From contig OX637342.1 in assembly GCA_951799405.1 (NCBI GenBank), positions 2,232,001 through 2,296,000 on the forward strand: a DNA stretch of 64,000 nucleotides, written 5' to 3'. Positions 1 through 9,002 of this stretch are shown here, in pieces. The position numbers and the translations under genes are program-made. The notes under the pieces were generated by a model. It searched no databases, was not told where the DNA came from, and worked only from the letters and a program-made list of their open reading frames with translations. How positions within the stretch are numbered: position 1 is the stretch's first letter; each line of letters starts with the position of its first letter. This DNA is from Agapetus fuscipes (taxonomy: Eukaryota > Arthropoda > Insecta > Trichoptera > Glossosomatidae).

Positions 1-38
1 GTCAATATGTGCCTTAAAACTGATAAAACTACCGATCC
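1..38 (+). mobile_element. MITE-H copy, left part, cut by window edge
   Basis: The sequence matches the interior of the MITE-H copy at 47071-47205 (TGTGCCTTTAAACTGATAAA and the following stretch). It is interrupted at TAA 39-41 by a second MITE-H copy. Weak similarity resumes after 172 (TAAGTTTG), where the interior of the 47 kb copy continues. The left end lies outside the window. Confidence 0.55.
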
Positions 39-41
39 TAA

Positions 42-169
42 GGGTGTGTCTTTTCAACGTTCACATAGCGACTTAATACTGAATTAAAAGGAAGCACTTA
101 TGTCAATCCTGTGGGCAGTTTTTATTAACAGTTTAAAGTGACATTAGCTAAGGTTAAACATACCAAACC
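42..169 (-). mobile_element. MITE-H, PIF/Harbinger-type MITE nested in another copy
   Basis: A 128-bp element with inverted ends (GGGTGTGTCTTTTCAACGTT on the left; GGTTTGGTATGTTTAACCTT read inward from the right). It is flanked by TAA at 39-41 and 170-172. It is the reverse orientation of the 47071-47205 copy, sharing the CAGTATNAAGTCGCTATG core. The TWA duplication and end sequence suggest PIF/Harbinger mobilisation. There is no coding capacity. It sits inside an older copy of the same family. Confidence 0.65.
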
Positions 170-172
170 TAA

Positions 173-526
173 GTTTGTTTGGTGCTATAAATAAACTTTT
201 TAGCTTGGAGTAAAAAAAACATAGCAAGAATACACCTCGTCAAAGTAAATATAAAAATATATGGGAGTTAAAAAAGCACGCTGTTTTTTTAAGTGATTTA
301 TTTTTAATATGTTTTATCGACGCAATTTAGGGAGCTTCCGCAATGTTTTATACTAGGAAGCTTAAAGTATAACCACATACACAGGTACAAGAAAAGCTTA
401 AGGTACTTATTGAAAAATATTTTACAGGTATTATATGCAATTTCATATAAAGTTTCAATATTTTTCGCCTGGTTTTTTAAGTGAAATTTTCCACAAGATA
501 TTTTATATATCATAATCAAATAATTA
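173..526. other. AT-rich DNA, nothing recognised
   Basis: Homopolymer-rich sequence. A 71-codon minus-strand frame (304-519) is Lys/Tyr/Phe-rich in the way AT-rich noncoding DNA is, and shows no domain. Confidence 0.5.
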
Positions 527-703
527 ATAATCTAAGTTGCAAAGATATATGACATTAAAGATTCATATAACATGCATTCCCACAATCAGATACGAATAAG
601 ATAGCCGCATGTGCATTTACAACATAACGCAATCTCAATAGAACATAAACCCTGCAACTGGAGCCGGACTTCCCTGAAACAGAGGTGATATTGGCAAAGT
701 GCC
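527..703 (-). mobile_element. T-family LINE 3' end, 5'-truncated
   Basis: It starts with the complement of the tail (AATCTAAGTTGCAAAGATAT) and runs to the GGTGATATTGGCAAAGTG segment, where it is truncated. The 5' part of T, normally ending at TTCCTTGACTTATAGG, is absent. Confidence 0.75.
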
Positions 704-770
704 TAATGCAAATACCATGTTACATATCACAACATTTTTTATTTCCATTTTTTTTTCTTTTACATCAAAT

Positions 771-992
771 TCCTTGACTTATAGGTTGGTACGAGGCTGA
801 CCACCCATACTGTAAAAAATGGTTCACGAATGTCGGCAAGAGTTGCAGGGCTCATGTTCATTTGAGGTTTGGATTTTATTTGTAAGTACACAATCAGCAT
901 TTGTAAGCGCGAACTACACGTGTTTGTTTGTGGGCATACATCTGAGAGCTTTGAATGAGTATATCCTTGCAACTTAGATTATAGATTATAGA
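771..992 (+). mobile_element. T-family LINE 3' end, TTATAGA-tailed subtype
   Basis: It begins at TTCCTTGACTTATAGG and ends in GATTATAGATTATAGA. Relative to other copies about 27 bp are missing after GGTTCAC (the TTTGCCAATGTCACC part). It is head-to-head with the minus copy at 527-703. It belongs to the subtype with AAGTACACAATCAGCATTTG in the middle, as at 32.1, 43.8 and 50.4 kb. Confidence 0.8.
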
Positions 993-995
993 TAG

Positions 996-1740
996 CTCAC
1001 CTTACATCTTTTCAGCAAAAAAAAACAAAACACAAAACAAATTGTCAGCTCTCTGTTTTAACCAAAAGCCACACACCCATCTTGTAGGCGAGGGGAGGAA
1101 GGATTGAGGGGGGAGGTGGGGGTGGAAAGTAGGTAAGGGTTGGCTTGAAATAAGAAGCAGGGCGTTGCCATGACAACGGCATTATCTCTCCTTGGTCAGG
1201 CCTGGAGTGGCTCGGCAATGTTATGAGGCCGAGAAGGGAGCAACTGAAAAATCCTTATCAATTTTTCACGCTCTTATTTACGGCCAAGTGGCTGCCACAA
1301 AACAAATACGAGCCTCTTCGGTTTTGTGTTTATGGCTGAGCACCGATCTCACACCCGCCCCTAAAAAATCAATGTCACCCTTTCTAGTTTTATTTTGGAT
1401 GGAACATAAAATTCTTTAAAATTAGATGCTATGTACAGAATGCTGCTCTAGAAAGAGACAATGTATAAATCATAAGAGTGTTGAGAAATATTTTTACTTT
1501 TTTGTTTTTCATTACCACCTCCGATTTTAACGTTAAGTCTATAACCTACAAGTTAAAGAATGTTTGTCTTTTCATGCAATTTCAATGAAAATAGTAGTAC
1601 GAGTGTGTGAGTAGCATACAAAATTCTGCACTAAAAACCCGTGTATGTCTTAAAAAGGCCAAGAAATAATTTTTCATTGTTTTTTTCATGTCAAAATTTT
1701 TGATAACAGTTCATCACAATTACAAGTTACTCTTCGGTCC
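996..1740. other. Repeat-free segment, possible regulatory DNA
   Basis: No repeat family of this window is present. It holds a G-rich purine stretch at about 1083-1130, an X-box at 1164-1177 and a mixed-composition block to about 1400. A 75-codon frame (1192-1419) shows no domain or splice context. A conserved noncoding element is possible, but that is inference. Confidence 0.35.
1164..1177. promoter_or_regulatory. RFX-type X-box motif
   Basis: GTTGCCATGACAAC is two inverted half-sites (GTTGCC and its near complement GACAAC) separated by AT. This is the canonical form bound by RFX winged-helix factors at ciliary gene promoters. No downstream gene is visible, so function is unproven. Confidence 0.4.
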
Positions 1741-2024
1741 GGTCGATAGCTCAGTTGGTAGAGTGCTTGCATTTCATGCCGAGAGCTCGGGTTTAAATCC
1801 CACCGGGGGTGTCAGAAATGATTTCCTAATTCGATGTTTATTTCGAAGAAAGAAATGAGTACCAGTCTCCTTGGGAGCAGGGAAATCCTCACTTCAAATG
1901 AAGTGGTTAGTCTAAGGCTGGCCCCCTTACCTTAAAAAAAATTGATTCCACTCGCCATATACAAAACCCTTCGGGAATAACGCGATAAGAAGTTACAGTT
2001 ACGTGTAGTGTAGCTTGGTTGCGT
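1741..2024 (+). mobile_element. SINE-A, tRNA-derived
   Basis: The head has an A-box-like GATAGCTCAGTTGGTAGAGT and a diverged B box (GGTTTAAATCCC), as expected of a tRNA-derived RNA polymerase III promoter. It is followed by the family body: GTGTCAGAAATGATTTCC, a CACTTCAA(C/A)TGAA block, and a 3' region with AAGAAGTTACA and TGTAGCTTGGTTGCG. The anticodon stem is degenerate, so this is not a tRNA gene. The next ~90 bp (TTGATAATGGTGTGATAA) recur at 37.1, 45.9 and, reversed, 24.85 kb. Confidence 0.8.
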
Positions 2025-2115
2025 TCTCTTGATAATGGTGTGATAATACGTGATAATACGCTTTAGAATTCTAGATAATAAACCGACTCGTAAAGTAAAA
2101 CCTTGTTTTTCTTTT
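2025..2115 (+). repeat. Family E repeat (TTGATAATGGTGTGATAA)
   Basis: A roughly 75-bp segment shared with 37117-37200, 45895-45985 and, inverted, 24848-24905. The common core is GATAATGGTGTGATAA, then an AAATAAATCAACTCGT-like block and AAGAAAAAC. It may be the tail of a longer retroposon; here it directly follows SINE-A. Confidence 0.5.
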
Positions 2116-2842
2116 ACGCCGTTAATTCGGTTGCGAATAATCAACAATAAATCAAACACCCTTCAAATTGTAGTATGTTGGAATCCAAAATTAATTTAAT
2201 AATTTCGCTTAACTTCACGCTTACTTTAATAAAGGTATGAAATGTAACTAAAACACATATGAAAAATCATCTTTTTCCATACTTATGCTTTTGAGTTCCA
2301 CGTAGGAGAAATATATCCAGTATATCCAGATAAATATAATATAAAGTAGGAACTCTTAAAGTAGTCAATTTTGAATATCAAATATTTTCATTAAATATTC
2401 ATCTCAATAAAACATTGATTTTAATTTGTTTTTTTTTCTGAGAAAAAAACTGTTAAAGCCCACAAAAAATATGCTCCACTTAGGCTGAAAAAAATATTGA
2501 AAAGATTTTGTATTTTTTGCATGTTTATTACACAACGTCCGTTCCGCGGGAAGTGTTTTGTATACTCAGGTATACCGGGGGCAGGAACGAAATGTACGGA
2601 AAACAGTGCAAAACGAAGATAAAAATCCGGTAAAGTCCGAAAAGCGTAATTAGATTGGGCGGCGGTGGGAGTAATCGATTCTACAGGTGGGCGATATACT
2701 TCTACTACCTGCGAGTCTCGTGATTTAAGTATTTACGGGTGTAGAAGAGAATTCAGTGATACAAAAGTGACTACTAGATATTTTCTGCGTATCAAAAGTT
2801 ACATAGATAGAAAAACTGTTTGATGGATGAAAAGGGAATCCT
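2116..2842. other. Unassigned DNA
   Basis: AT-rich to about 2520, then a more CpG-containing block (about 2530-2720, with GTCCGTTCCGCGGGAAG). No match to repeats elsewhere in the window and no convincing frame. Confidence 0.35.
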
Positions 2843-3035
2843 GGTCGATAGCTCAGTTGGTAGAGTGCTTGCATTCCATGCGAAGAACTCGAGTTGGAAT
2901 CCCACCTAGGGTGTCAAAAATTATTTCCCTTTTCGGCCGGAAAGGTTTACTCAGCCTTTACATGAAATGGGTACTTGTCTTTTCGGGAGCTGGAATTTCC
3001 CACTTCAACTGAATTTGTTGGCGTAAGAATGATTA
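2843..3035 (+). mobile_element. SINE-A, tRNA-derived
   Basis: GGTCGATAGCTCAGTTGGTA head, diverged B box (GAGTTGGAATCCC), then GGGTGTCAAAAATTATTTCCC, a TTTACTCAGCCTTTACATG body and CACTTCAACTGAA. The 3' third is missing. It ends about 30 bp before the LTR element. Confidence 0.75.
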
Positions 3036-3064
3036 TAAATTTGATTGATAAAAGGTAAACCATG

Positions 3065-3321
3065 TGAGGGTTTTCTTCTGTCCTGCTGATTGACACAATT
3101 AATAATATAACATACACACTTTAATATGTTTACTTTTATTTCTTTCACAATGTATACACAATTAACCACAGCACAATAATATTCTTTATTCTTAATTACA
3201 CAGGCTTGTGGCTATCCCGCCAGGCAAGCTTCTGGCTCTCACGCCTTCCTTTGTTTTCCTTTTCATTCAAATTCAAATCTCATGTTCCATTTTACCTAAC
3301 AAACAAATCTATCTCGTTACA
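3065..3321 (-). repeat. 3' LTR
   Basis: 257 bp, apparently identical to 5537-5793. On the minus strand it begins TGTAACGAGATAG and ends AAACCCTCA. Confidence 0.92.
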
Positions 3322-3345
3322 ATACACCTCCTTCCTCTCATAAAA
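3322..3345 (-). promoter_or_regulatory. Polypurine tract of the LTR element
   Basis: Read on the minus strand, ATGAGAGGAAGGAGGTGTAT lies immediately upstream of the 3' LTR. This is where the plus-strand primer for reverse transcription is expected. Confidence 0.7.
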
Positions 3346-3612
3346 AAAAAACATTCCCAATTTTTTTTTTTTCTTTTACAATGAGTAAATAATGTATCAT
3401 AATGCTCAGCCGGCGCCACATATTTTGTTTTATTTTAAGGATAAATTTCAAAAATATGAAAATAAAAAAAAACCTGTTTCTGATACATTATTCAGTCATT
3501 AATACCTTTTTTAACAATACCAATTATTTTCATACTAAAATTAATAAATATATTTTTTTTTTTAACACAAATTTCATATTCAATATTATAAACAAATATT
3601 TGTTTTTTTTTT

Positions 3613-3810
3613 AAATACTTAATTCAACAATTCAAAATAATCAAATAACAATACATAATAAACATTCACCAGTTAATTAATCAATTCATTAAAATAACTT
3701 TTTTTTTTTTATATACTTAATTCAACAATTCAAAATAATCAAATAACAATACATAATAAACATTCACCAGTTTATTAATCAATTCATTAAAATAACTTTT
3801 TTTTTAAATA
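3613..3810. repeat. Tandem duplication, 98-bp unit
   Basis: Two near-identical units (from about 3613 and about 3711) contain TACTTAATTCAACAATTC and end in a T-run. A third unit starts at 3809 but diverges after TACTT. They lie in the 3' untranslated part of the LTR element. Confidence 0.85.
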
Positions 3811-4065
3811 CTTATCACATCTTTCCCAATATTTAAATTTATTTCAAATTTATTTTTCATTAATAAATTTATCAGTCCATCAATTTTTTTTTAAAAAAAC
3901 TTTACCTTCATATGTAATACTTTGTTTAATTTATGTTTCATACCTTCATTCATGCAATGTTTCATAATTCATTCTTTCACTGATCACTTTTATATCAACT
4001 TTCACCGTATCATGCATCACCTCAAATTTTTCATACACATGAAAATATGTTTTTTTTTTTTTTTG

Positions 4066-5052
4066 TTAATCTAATTTGATTATGTCCTTGATGTGATATT
4101 TATTTATAACATTTGTGTCTATATCTTTTAATACATAGACTATCTTGCTAACTTTCTTTTCTATTCTGGCTTTGACAAATTTTGGAGCCAACTTTGTACA
4201 GAAGTATTTCCCTGCATTTGATTGTATGAAATTTTTACGCCATACAATATCCCCTTGATCATAGACACGATTTGATCTACCTTTATTATAATAATTTGCA
4301 TTTTTATTATATGCATCCCATAAATTTTCTGTTACAATTTTGTATAATGTGTTTAATTCCTTCATTTTATCTTTATGCATATCTCTATATTTATCTAATT
4401 CTTCCTTTGATTCTATTTCATCATTTACTATTTTATTACAAAAATTGCATTTTTGCATTACATTTTTCTCTTCTGTGTCATTCATTACATTTAAATTCTT
4501 ACATTCATTAAATTTTATAAATGATTCAAACTTGCTACATATTGTAGATAATTCCTCTGTATTTTTAATTTCAGATGTTGTCAGTAAAGTTGCATATTTT
4601 TCTGACAATCCATGAATTATTATGTCCATAAGTTCTTTATCATGCATTCTTTTATTTAATAAATTATTTTTGGATTTGACCTTTAAAATATAAACAGATG
4701 CATTATCATGACCTTGTACCATATTTAAAATTTCTAACTTAAGATTCCTTTGAAAGTCATATTTTTCAAATTGTTGTAAGAATTTGGTTTTAAAAATTTT
4801 CCAATCAAATTCACAGTTAATTGCTCTGTACCACGTTAACGGAAAATCTGTTAAAAATATAGGCATACACTCTACCAAATAATCTAATTTTAATTTGTAG
4901 ACTTTGGCTAATTCTTCTAACCTTATTATAAATTCATTTGGTTCACTTTCACCATTAAAAGATATTTTTAACTTGAGAGGATCAAAATTTATGGACTCCA
5001 TTGTGTTACTTTCTAAATCCTTTTTATTATTTATTTTTTTAGATTTCGTCAT
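4066..5052 (-). CDS. Gag joined to integrase C-terminal domain (328 aa)
   Basis: Single open frame of the LTR element, starting at the first ATG after the primer site (about 470 bp inside the 5' LTR). Residues 25-185 resemble a Ty3/gypsy Gag capsid domain (WYRAINCEFDWKIFKTKF at 74-91). CNFC at 202-205 looks like the first half of a zinc knuckle, but the rest is absent. From about residue 235 the protein reads as the integrase C-terminus (YNKNANYYNKGR 248-259, GDIVWRKNF 267-275, KLAPKF 287-292, chromodomain-like end to 328). An in-frame deletion of nearly all of pol is inferred. It is intact, with no stops or frameshifts. It may package RNA or act dominantly on an autonomous relative; that is untested. 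Confidence 0.8.
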   Translation of the reverse strand: MTKSKKINNKKDLESNTMESINFDPLKLKISFNGESEPNEFIIRLEELAKVYKLKLDYLVECMPIFLTDFPLTWYRAINCEFDWKIFKTKFLQQFEKYDFQRNLKLEILNMVQGHDNASVYILKVKSKNNLLNKRMHDKELMDIIIHGLSEKYATLLTTSEIKNTEELSTICSKFESFIKFNECKNLNVMNDTEEKNVMQKCNFCNKIVNDEIESKEELDKYRDMHKDKMKELNTLYKIVTENLWDAYNKNANYYNKGRSNRVYDQGDIVWRKNFIQSNAGKYFCTKLAPKFVKARIEKKVSKIVYVLKDIDTNVINKYHIKDIIKLD

Positions 5053-5518
5053 TTGCTGTATATTTTCAATTTATGCAATTAAAAAAATCACTTCATTGAA
5101 AAAAAATTTTTATACAAATTAAATATAACACCATCTATATATATTTATCTAAACTGATTTGAAACAAACTGGTTCATATCCATTCTTCATTCCCCCGCGA
5201 CGTTCGATTTTTAAATGTTCATTTCTTCCGAACGTAGGTAGGTAATTTGAATTCTCTTGCCTTCAATATTTTCAAAACAGCCGTTCAATATTTTCAAAAC
5301 CGCCTTTTAAAACTTGCAATTTCTTGTTTTAAATTGTATAAGTTGATGTCTTCACTAGCTTTTAAACGTGTTGATGCTTTCACAATCATAAATCTGTTCA
5401 ATTTTAATTATTTCATATATTGTATTGTTTTCAATGTCATTTATTGGAATCGAATGTCATTTGTTTTTGTTTGAGAAAATTTTCTTCATAGGAATTTCAT
5501 TTACAGATTTTTTCTTTT

Positions 5519-5531
5519 ACGTTGGGCGCCA
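5519..5531 (-). promoter_or_regulatory. Primer-binding site, tRNA-Lys type
   Basis: The minus strand reads TGGCGCCCAACGT starting five bases inside the 5' LTR. It is complementary to a tRNA 3' end and matches the TGGCGCCCAAC site known from insect gypsy elements. Confidence 0.8.
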
Positions 5532-5536
5532 AAATT

Positions 5537-5793
5537 TGAGGGTTTTCTTCTGTCCTGCTGATTGACACAATTAATAATATAACATACACACTTTAATATG
5601 TTTACTTTTATTTCTTTCACAATGTATACACAATTAACCACAGCACAATAATATTCTTTATTCTTAATTACACAGGCTTGTGGCTATCCCGCCAGGCAAG
5701 CTTCTGGCTCTCACGCCTTCCTTTGTTTTCCTTTTCATTCAAATTCAAATCTCATGTTCCATTTTACCTAACAAACAAATCTATCTCGTTACA
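5537..5793 (-). repeat. 5' LTR
   Basis: 257 bp, apparently identical to 3065-3321. It supplies the presumed promoter for the Gag-integrase frame. Confidence 0.92.
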
Positions 5794-7235
5794 CCACCAA
5801 CAAAAAGAACAAAACAAGTATACGTCGAGGAGGTTGAATTCAGAACTATTCAATATGTTAAAAGGCGTTAATCTGGTCTGGTCAATATATTTAAAGTCAG
5901 CTGATTACTTTGGTTGGTCACATTGAGCGATTGGAGCATCAGAACCATGAAAAGGTAATTGAGATGAGGGAGTGAACATCTGTTTGCTAAAATTCATTTT
6001 GTCAGTCGATTTGAATAGTATTTTTTAGACCTTTGTAAAGTTGAAAGCAATTGAACTTGTTGATGCTTGGAAAATAAATAAACAGTTGGTCCTTCGAGCC
6101 GGATTAAGTAATTTTGCTACTCCGACCGTAGGGTAGTTCCAACCCACATTTAAGCATAATGTCATTCTATCTGTACTCAACTTTTTGGTCCTTCAAACCA
6201 GATTCATTATTTTATTACACACATTGAAAATTATTTCTTTACAGACCGTTCGCCATCACTGAAAGTATTCGATAAACAACATTATACACAAGCGAGCGTA
6301 AAAACGCTTCCTTCTCATCACCTCTTTCATTAAAGCATTATTATTTATAATAATATTATTATTGGCTGCTGATCATAGACTGTGGCGTTTTTTGGCCACC
6401 ACCTGATTGCAAGAGTCGGCTGGAATTCTCTCTGCCTCGGTAATAAGGCGAGGGTAACCGGACGGAACGATCTGCCTATTCTATCGGGTTGCTTCATCAA
6501 AACTCACAGGCGTATGTAGCACATACTGGATTCTCTCCTCGTGAAAAAATGATGACGTTAAAAAATAGCTGTAACTGTAACTTTGTCACTATTTCAATAG
6601 AGGAAGCCAAAGACTCTGCAGATTTGCCTCGATTTTTTCCTATCCTTGATTCCTTGCATACCTCTTTCATTTCATTCATATTCATATCCTTTTTCGTACA
6701 ACTCCTACTTATTGAATATAAACTAGGCTTTTCTTACACATATTAGTCGTCGGTTGAGCCCACGCTTTGACAAACTAATGATGCCTGAGCTTAAAATCTC
6801 ATCACCACGGTCATTCTTACCTACCTAATTTCGGTAATATTTGTATAAAGACTAATCAGCTGTTCACTTGCGGCCATCTTGGATTGACAGGTCTTCATTC
6901 AAATGCGTCATAAGTTTGTCAAAACTTGGGCTCAACGTACGACTAACATGTCTAAGAATAGAACCGTAAGAACCTTCTTCCGAAGTCTAAGATGAGTAGG
7001 TATAGCAAGGAATGCTCTCAGAGAAAACAGAAACTCTAAAATATAAGAGACCTGTAAGAAACAGGACGTAGGCTGAGATGGAAAGATGAGTGAGGAAGGA
7101 GGCAAACGAAGTGCTGCAGGTGACAGACTGAAAAGCTGCAACGGTAGACAGGTAGAGTTGGAGGCGAAGGCTGATGGAGGCCAACGGGAGATATGACTTG
7201 TAGGGCCATCAAAGTAAGAAACTGGGCATTGTGAG
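5794..7235. other. Unassigned DNA with small LINE scraps
   Basis: Mostly unique. Points seen: a pair of GGTCCTTCRARCC segments (about 6090 and 6188), a GC-richer block at 6370-6490, and a scrap at about 6640-6700 whose minus strand encodes NEMKEVCKE, matching the LINE C-terminus at 45132-45623. No host gene seen. The 166-codon minus frame at 6932-7432 is compositional apart from its start, which overlaps the LINE remnant below. Confidence 0.4.
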
Positions 7236-7239
7236 ATGG

Positions 7240-7470
7240 GGCACGAAGAGACGGCGGTACTGGAGGAACCATGCGGCTGGGATGGACAGTTGGAGAATCC
7301 CCCATGTGGCTGCCCACAGTATACTTGTAGGAAGGAAGACCGCTTTAAAAAAATAGAGGGAAAGATGGTGATATATGGAGCAGGAAAATACAACGGTCTT
7401 CCTCGTTGTGGACCCTGTTCAAGGTCATCCACAGTCCTCTCGAAATATTGAACCCTGGGACCTCCTGTTG
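7240..7470 (-). pseudogene. LINE C-terminal remnant
   Basis: On the minus strand GLWMTLNRVHNEEDRC parallels RGLWTTLNRVRTEQSRC of the better-preserved fragment at 29570-29870, and the flanking TTGAACCCTGG is shared. It diverges before the Cys/His motif. Frames are broken. Confidence 0.5.
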
Positions 7471-7682
7471 TTGTGGGGGAGTGATCAGTTAGTACACTTT
7501 CAAACTAAGCTCCTTCCATATGGACATCCAATAATGTCCAATAATCTTGAATCAATTGTCCAGGATTTCTATACTCGTTTGGATGCTGGAATACGTCCTT
7601 TTAAAAGCAGGTCTCTTCTCACTCTTATAGGTACGTCTAGGAAACCCACTCGTATCTTCTAGTAATTCACAGTATAAACAAA

Positions 7683-7912
7683 TAAATGGTTCACTTTGCC
7701 AATGTCACCCCTGTTTCAGGGAAGGTCGGCAAGAGTTGCAGGGCTTATGTTCATTTGAGATTGGGTTTTTTATATTGTAGGTCCACATGCGGCGTGTTTT
7801 AGCGCGAACTTATACATGTCTGCTTGTGGGAATGCGTTTAATATGAATCTTAAATGATATACATGTATCTTTGCAGCATAGATTTAGATTTAAACTTAGA
7901 ACAGATTATATA
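7683..7912 (+). mobile_element. T-family LINE 3' end, 5'-truncated
   Basis: It starts at AATGGTTCACTTTGCCAATG and continues through the CAGGGAAGGTCGGCAAGAG core to a degenerate TAGATTTAGATTT tail. It belongs to the subtype with TATTGTAGGTCCACATGCGG. Confidence 0.8.
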
Positions 7913-8676
7913 AGACGGATTTAAAAAAAAAAATGGATCCCTTTTCAAGATTATTTTCCAATTTTGAGATTTTAAATATTTTTTAACATACGTAAAAAGT
8001 TATCGTTACGCCATTCGTGAGTATAACCATGATGTGCTTGTTAAAAAGTTACGTTTTTTTCTCTCCCGGCTACACCAAAGAGTATCATTATCAAGTGAGC
8101 TTGTACGCGCGTCATAATTTACGTTATAATCGTGACACAACACCACACTATTCTGAAACCCGAGTACAAAAATTTACCTCTAACTTCAACCATAACATCA
8201 CTTCAAAACTATAACACTCAATAGGGGCGCTGTTTTAATCCTCATATTATTTTGTAAAACGATTTAGCTTAGTTTAAACGTATACTTGGGTTAGACACTC
8301 TTGTACATGCGTAAACCCGTACGTATACCTAAGGCATTTACAATACATCAACATCATCACCCGTTATACAAAAAAATAATTTCCCCGAAGGTTAAAAGAA
8401 AATGTCTTGCAAGAAATTTCACAATTATATAATTTTACCAACGTTATTGTTTTAATTTTGTATTGCGTTTGATTATTTTGTAATACTGAGAAATTCAATT
8501 TGAAAAGTGGGATGATGATGAGTGATATCCTGTTAAAATTGAATTACATTCTCAAATAAGAACGAGTAAATTCCCCTTTATCGTTTTAATTTTAAAAATG
8601 TACGAAAGATAAAAAAGCAGCCCTAGTGAGTGATTTTGTTATCGTACATTTGTATTTTTTATAGCGTTGATTATTG
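7913..8676. other. AT-rich DNA with a family D repeat
   Basis: About 8130-8300 resembles family D (AGGGGCGCTGTTTT core; compare 9690-9800, 17925-18050 and 30560-30690). The remainder shows nothing. Confidence 0.35.
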
Positions 8677-8866
8677 TTATGCCAATGCCACCCCGGCTTC
8701 AGGGAAAGATGGCAGGAGTTACAAGGTTTATGTTCTCGCGATGTTTGCTTTATTTTGTAAGTGCACACGCAGCGTGTGTAAGCGTGAACTTGGACGTGAC
8801 TGCTTGTGGGCGCGCATTAAATATGAGCCTCAAATGTCAATATATCTTTGAACCTTAAATTTTGAA
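8677..8866 (+). mobile_element. T-family LINE 3' end, diverged
   Basis: ATGCCAATGCCACCCC opens it; the CAGGGAAAGATGGCAGGAG core and AAGCGTGAACTTGGACGTG follow. The 5' part and the tail are missing or decayed. Confidence 0.65.
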
Positions 8867-8934
8867 ACCTTAAATTCTACATTGGCCGCGTTTCTTAAGT
8901 TTTCATGAACCATTTCATACATATTATGAGTCGT

Positions 8935-9002
8935 TCTTATTTTTTTGGTGCCACTTCTATCGAAGACTATCATGGATATTTTGACCTTGGATGCTGCAGC
9001 TC
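8935..9002 (-). pseudogene. LINE C-terminal scrap (family H2)
   Basis: The minus strand reads GCATCCAAGGTCAAAATA, then a GATAGAAGTGGCACC end. This matches the end of the LINE frames at 60620-60800 and 44155-44235 (AASKV..I..MIADL followed by stops). Confidence 0.5.

Larger units (their letters stand above)
3065..5793 (-). mobile_element. Compact Ty3/gypsy-like LTR retrotransposon, internally deleted
   Basis: Two 257-bp direct repeats (3065-3321 and 5537-5793) appear identical throughout. On the minus strand each starts TGTAACGAG and ends CCCTCA, the canonical TG...CA. A primer site abuts the upstream LTR and a purine tract abuts the downstream LTR. Only about 2.2 kb lies between them, against 4-6 kb in autonomous elements, and it holds one open frame. 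Protease, reverse transcriptase, RNase H and the integrase catalytic core are missing, so mobility would need proteins in trans. Identical LTRs imply recent insertion. The flanks (CATG at 3061-3064 and CCAC at 5794-5797) do not form a target duplication. Confidence 0.9.

Noticed and set aside
1083..1130. G-quadruplex
   Set aside because: G runs are uneven and fewer than four clear runs of three or more with short loops; not supported enough.
1741..1815. tRNA gene
   Set aside because: A and B boxes are present, but the acceptor and anticodon stems do not pair and the same head continues into a SINE body at many loci.
6932..7432. 166-codon minus-strand protein
   Set aside because: Its first residues coincide with a frameshifted LINE remnant and the rest is low-complexity Ser/Pro/Leu without family resemblance.
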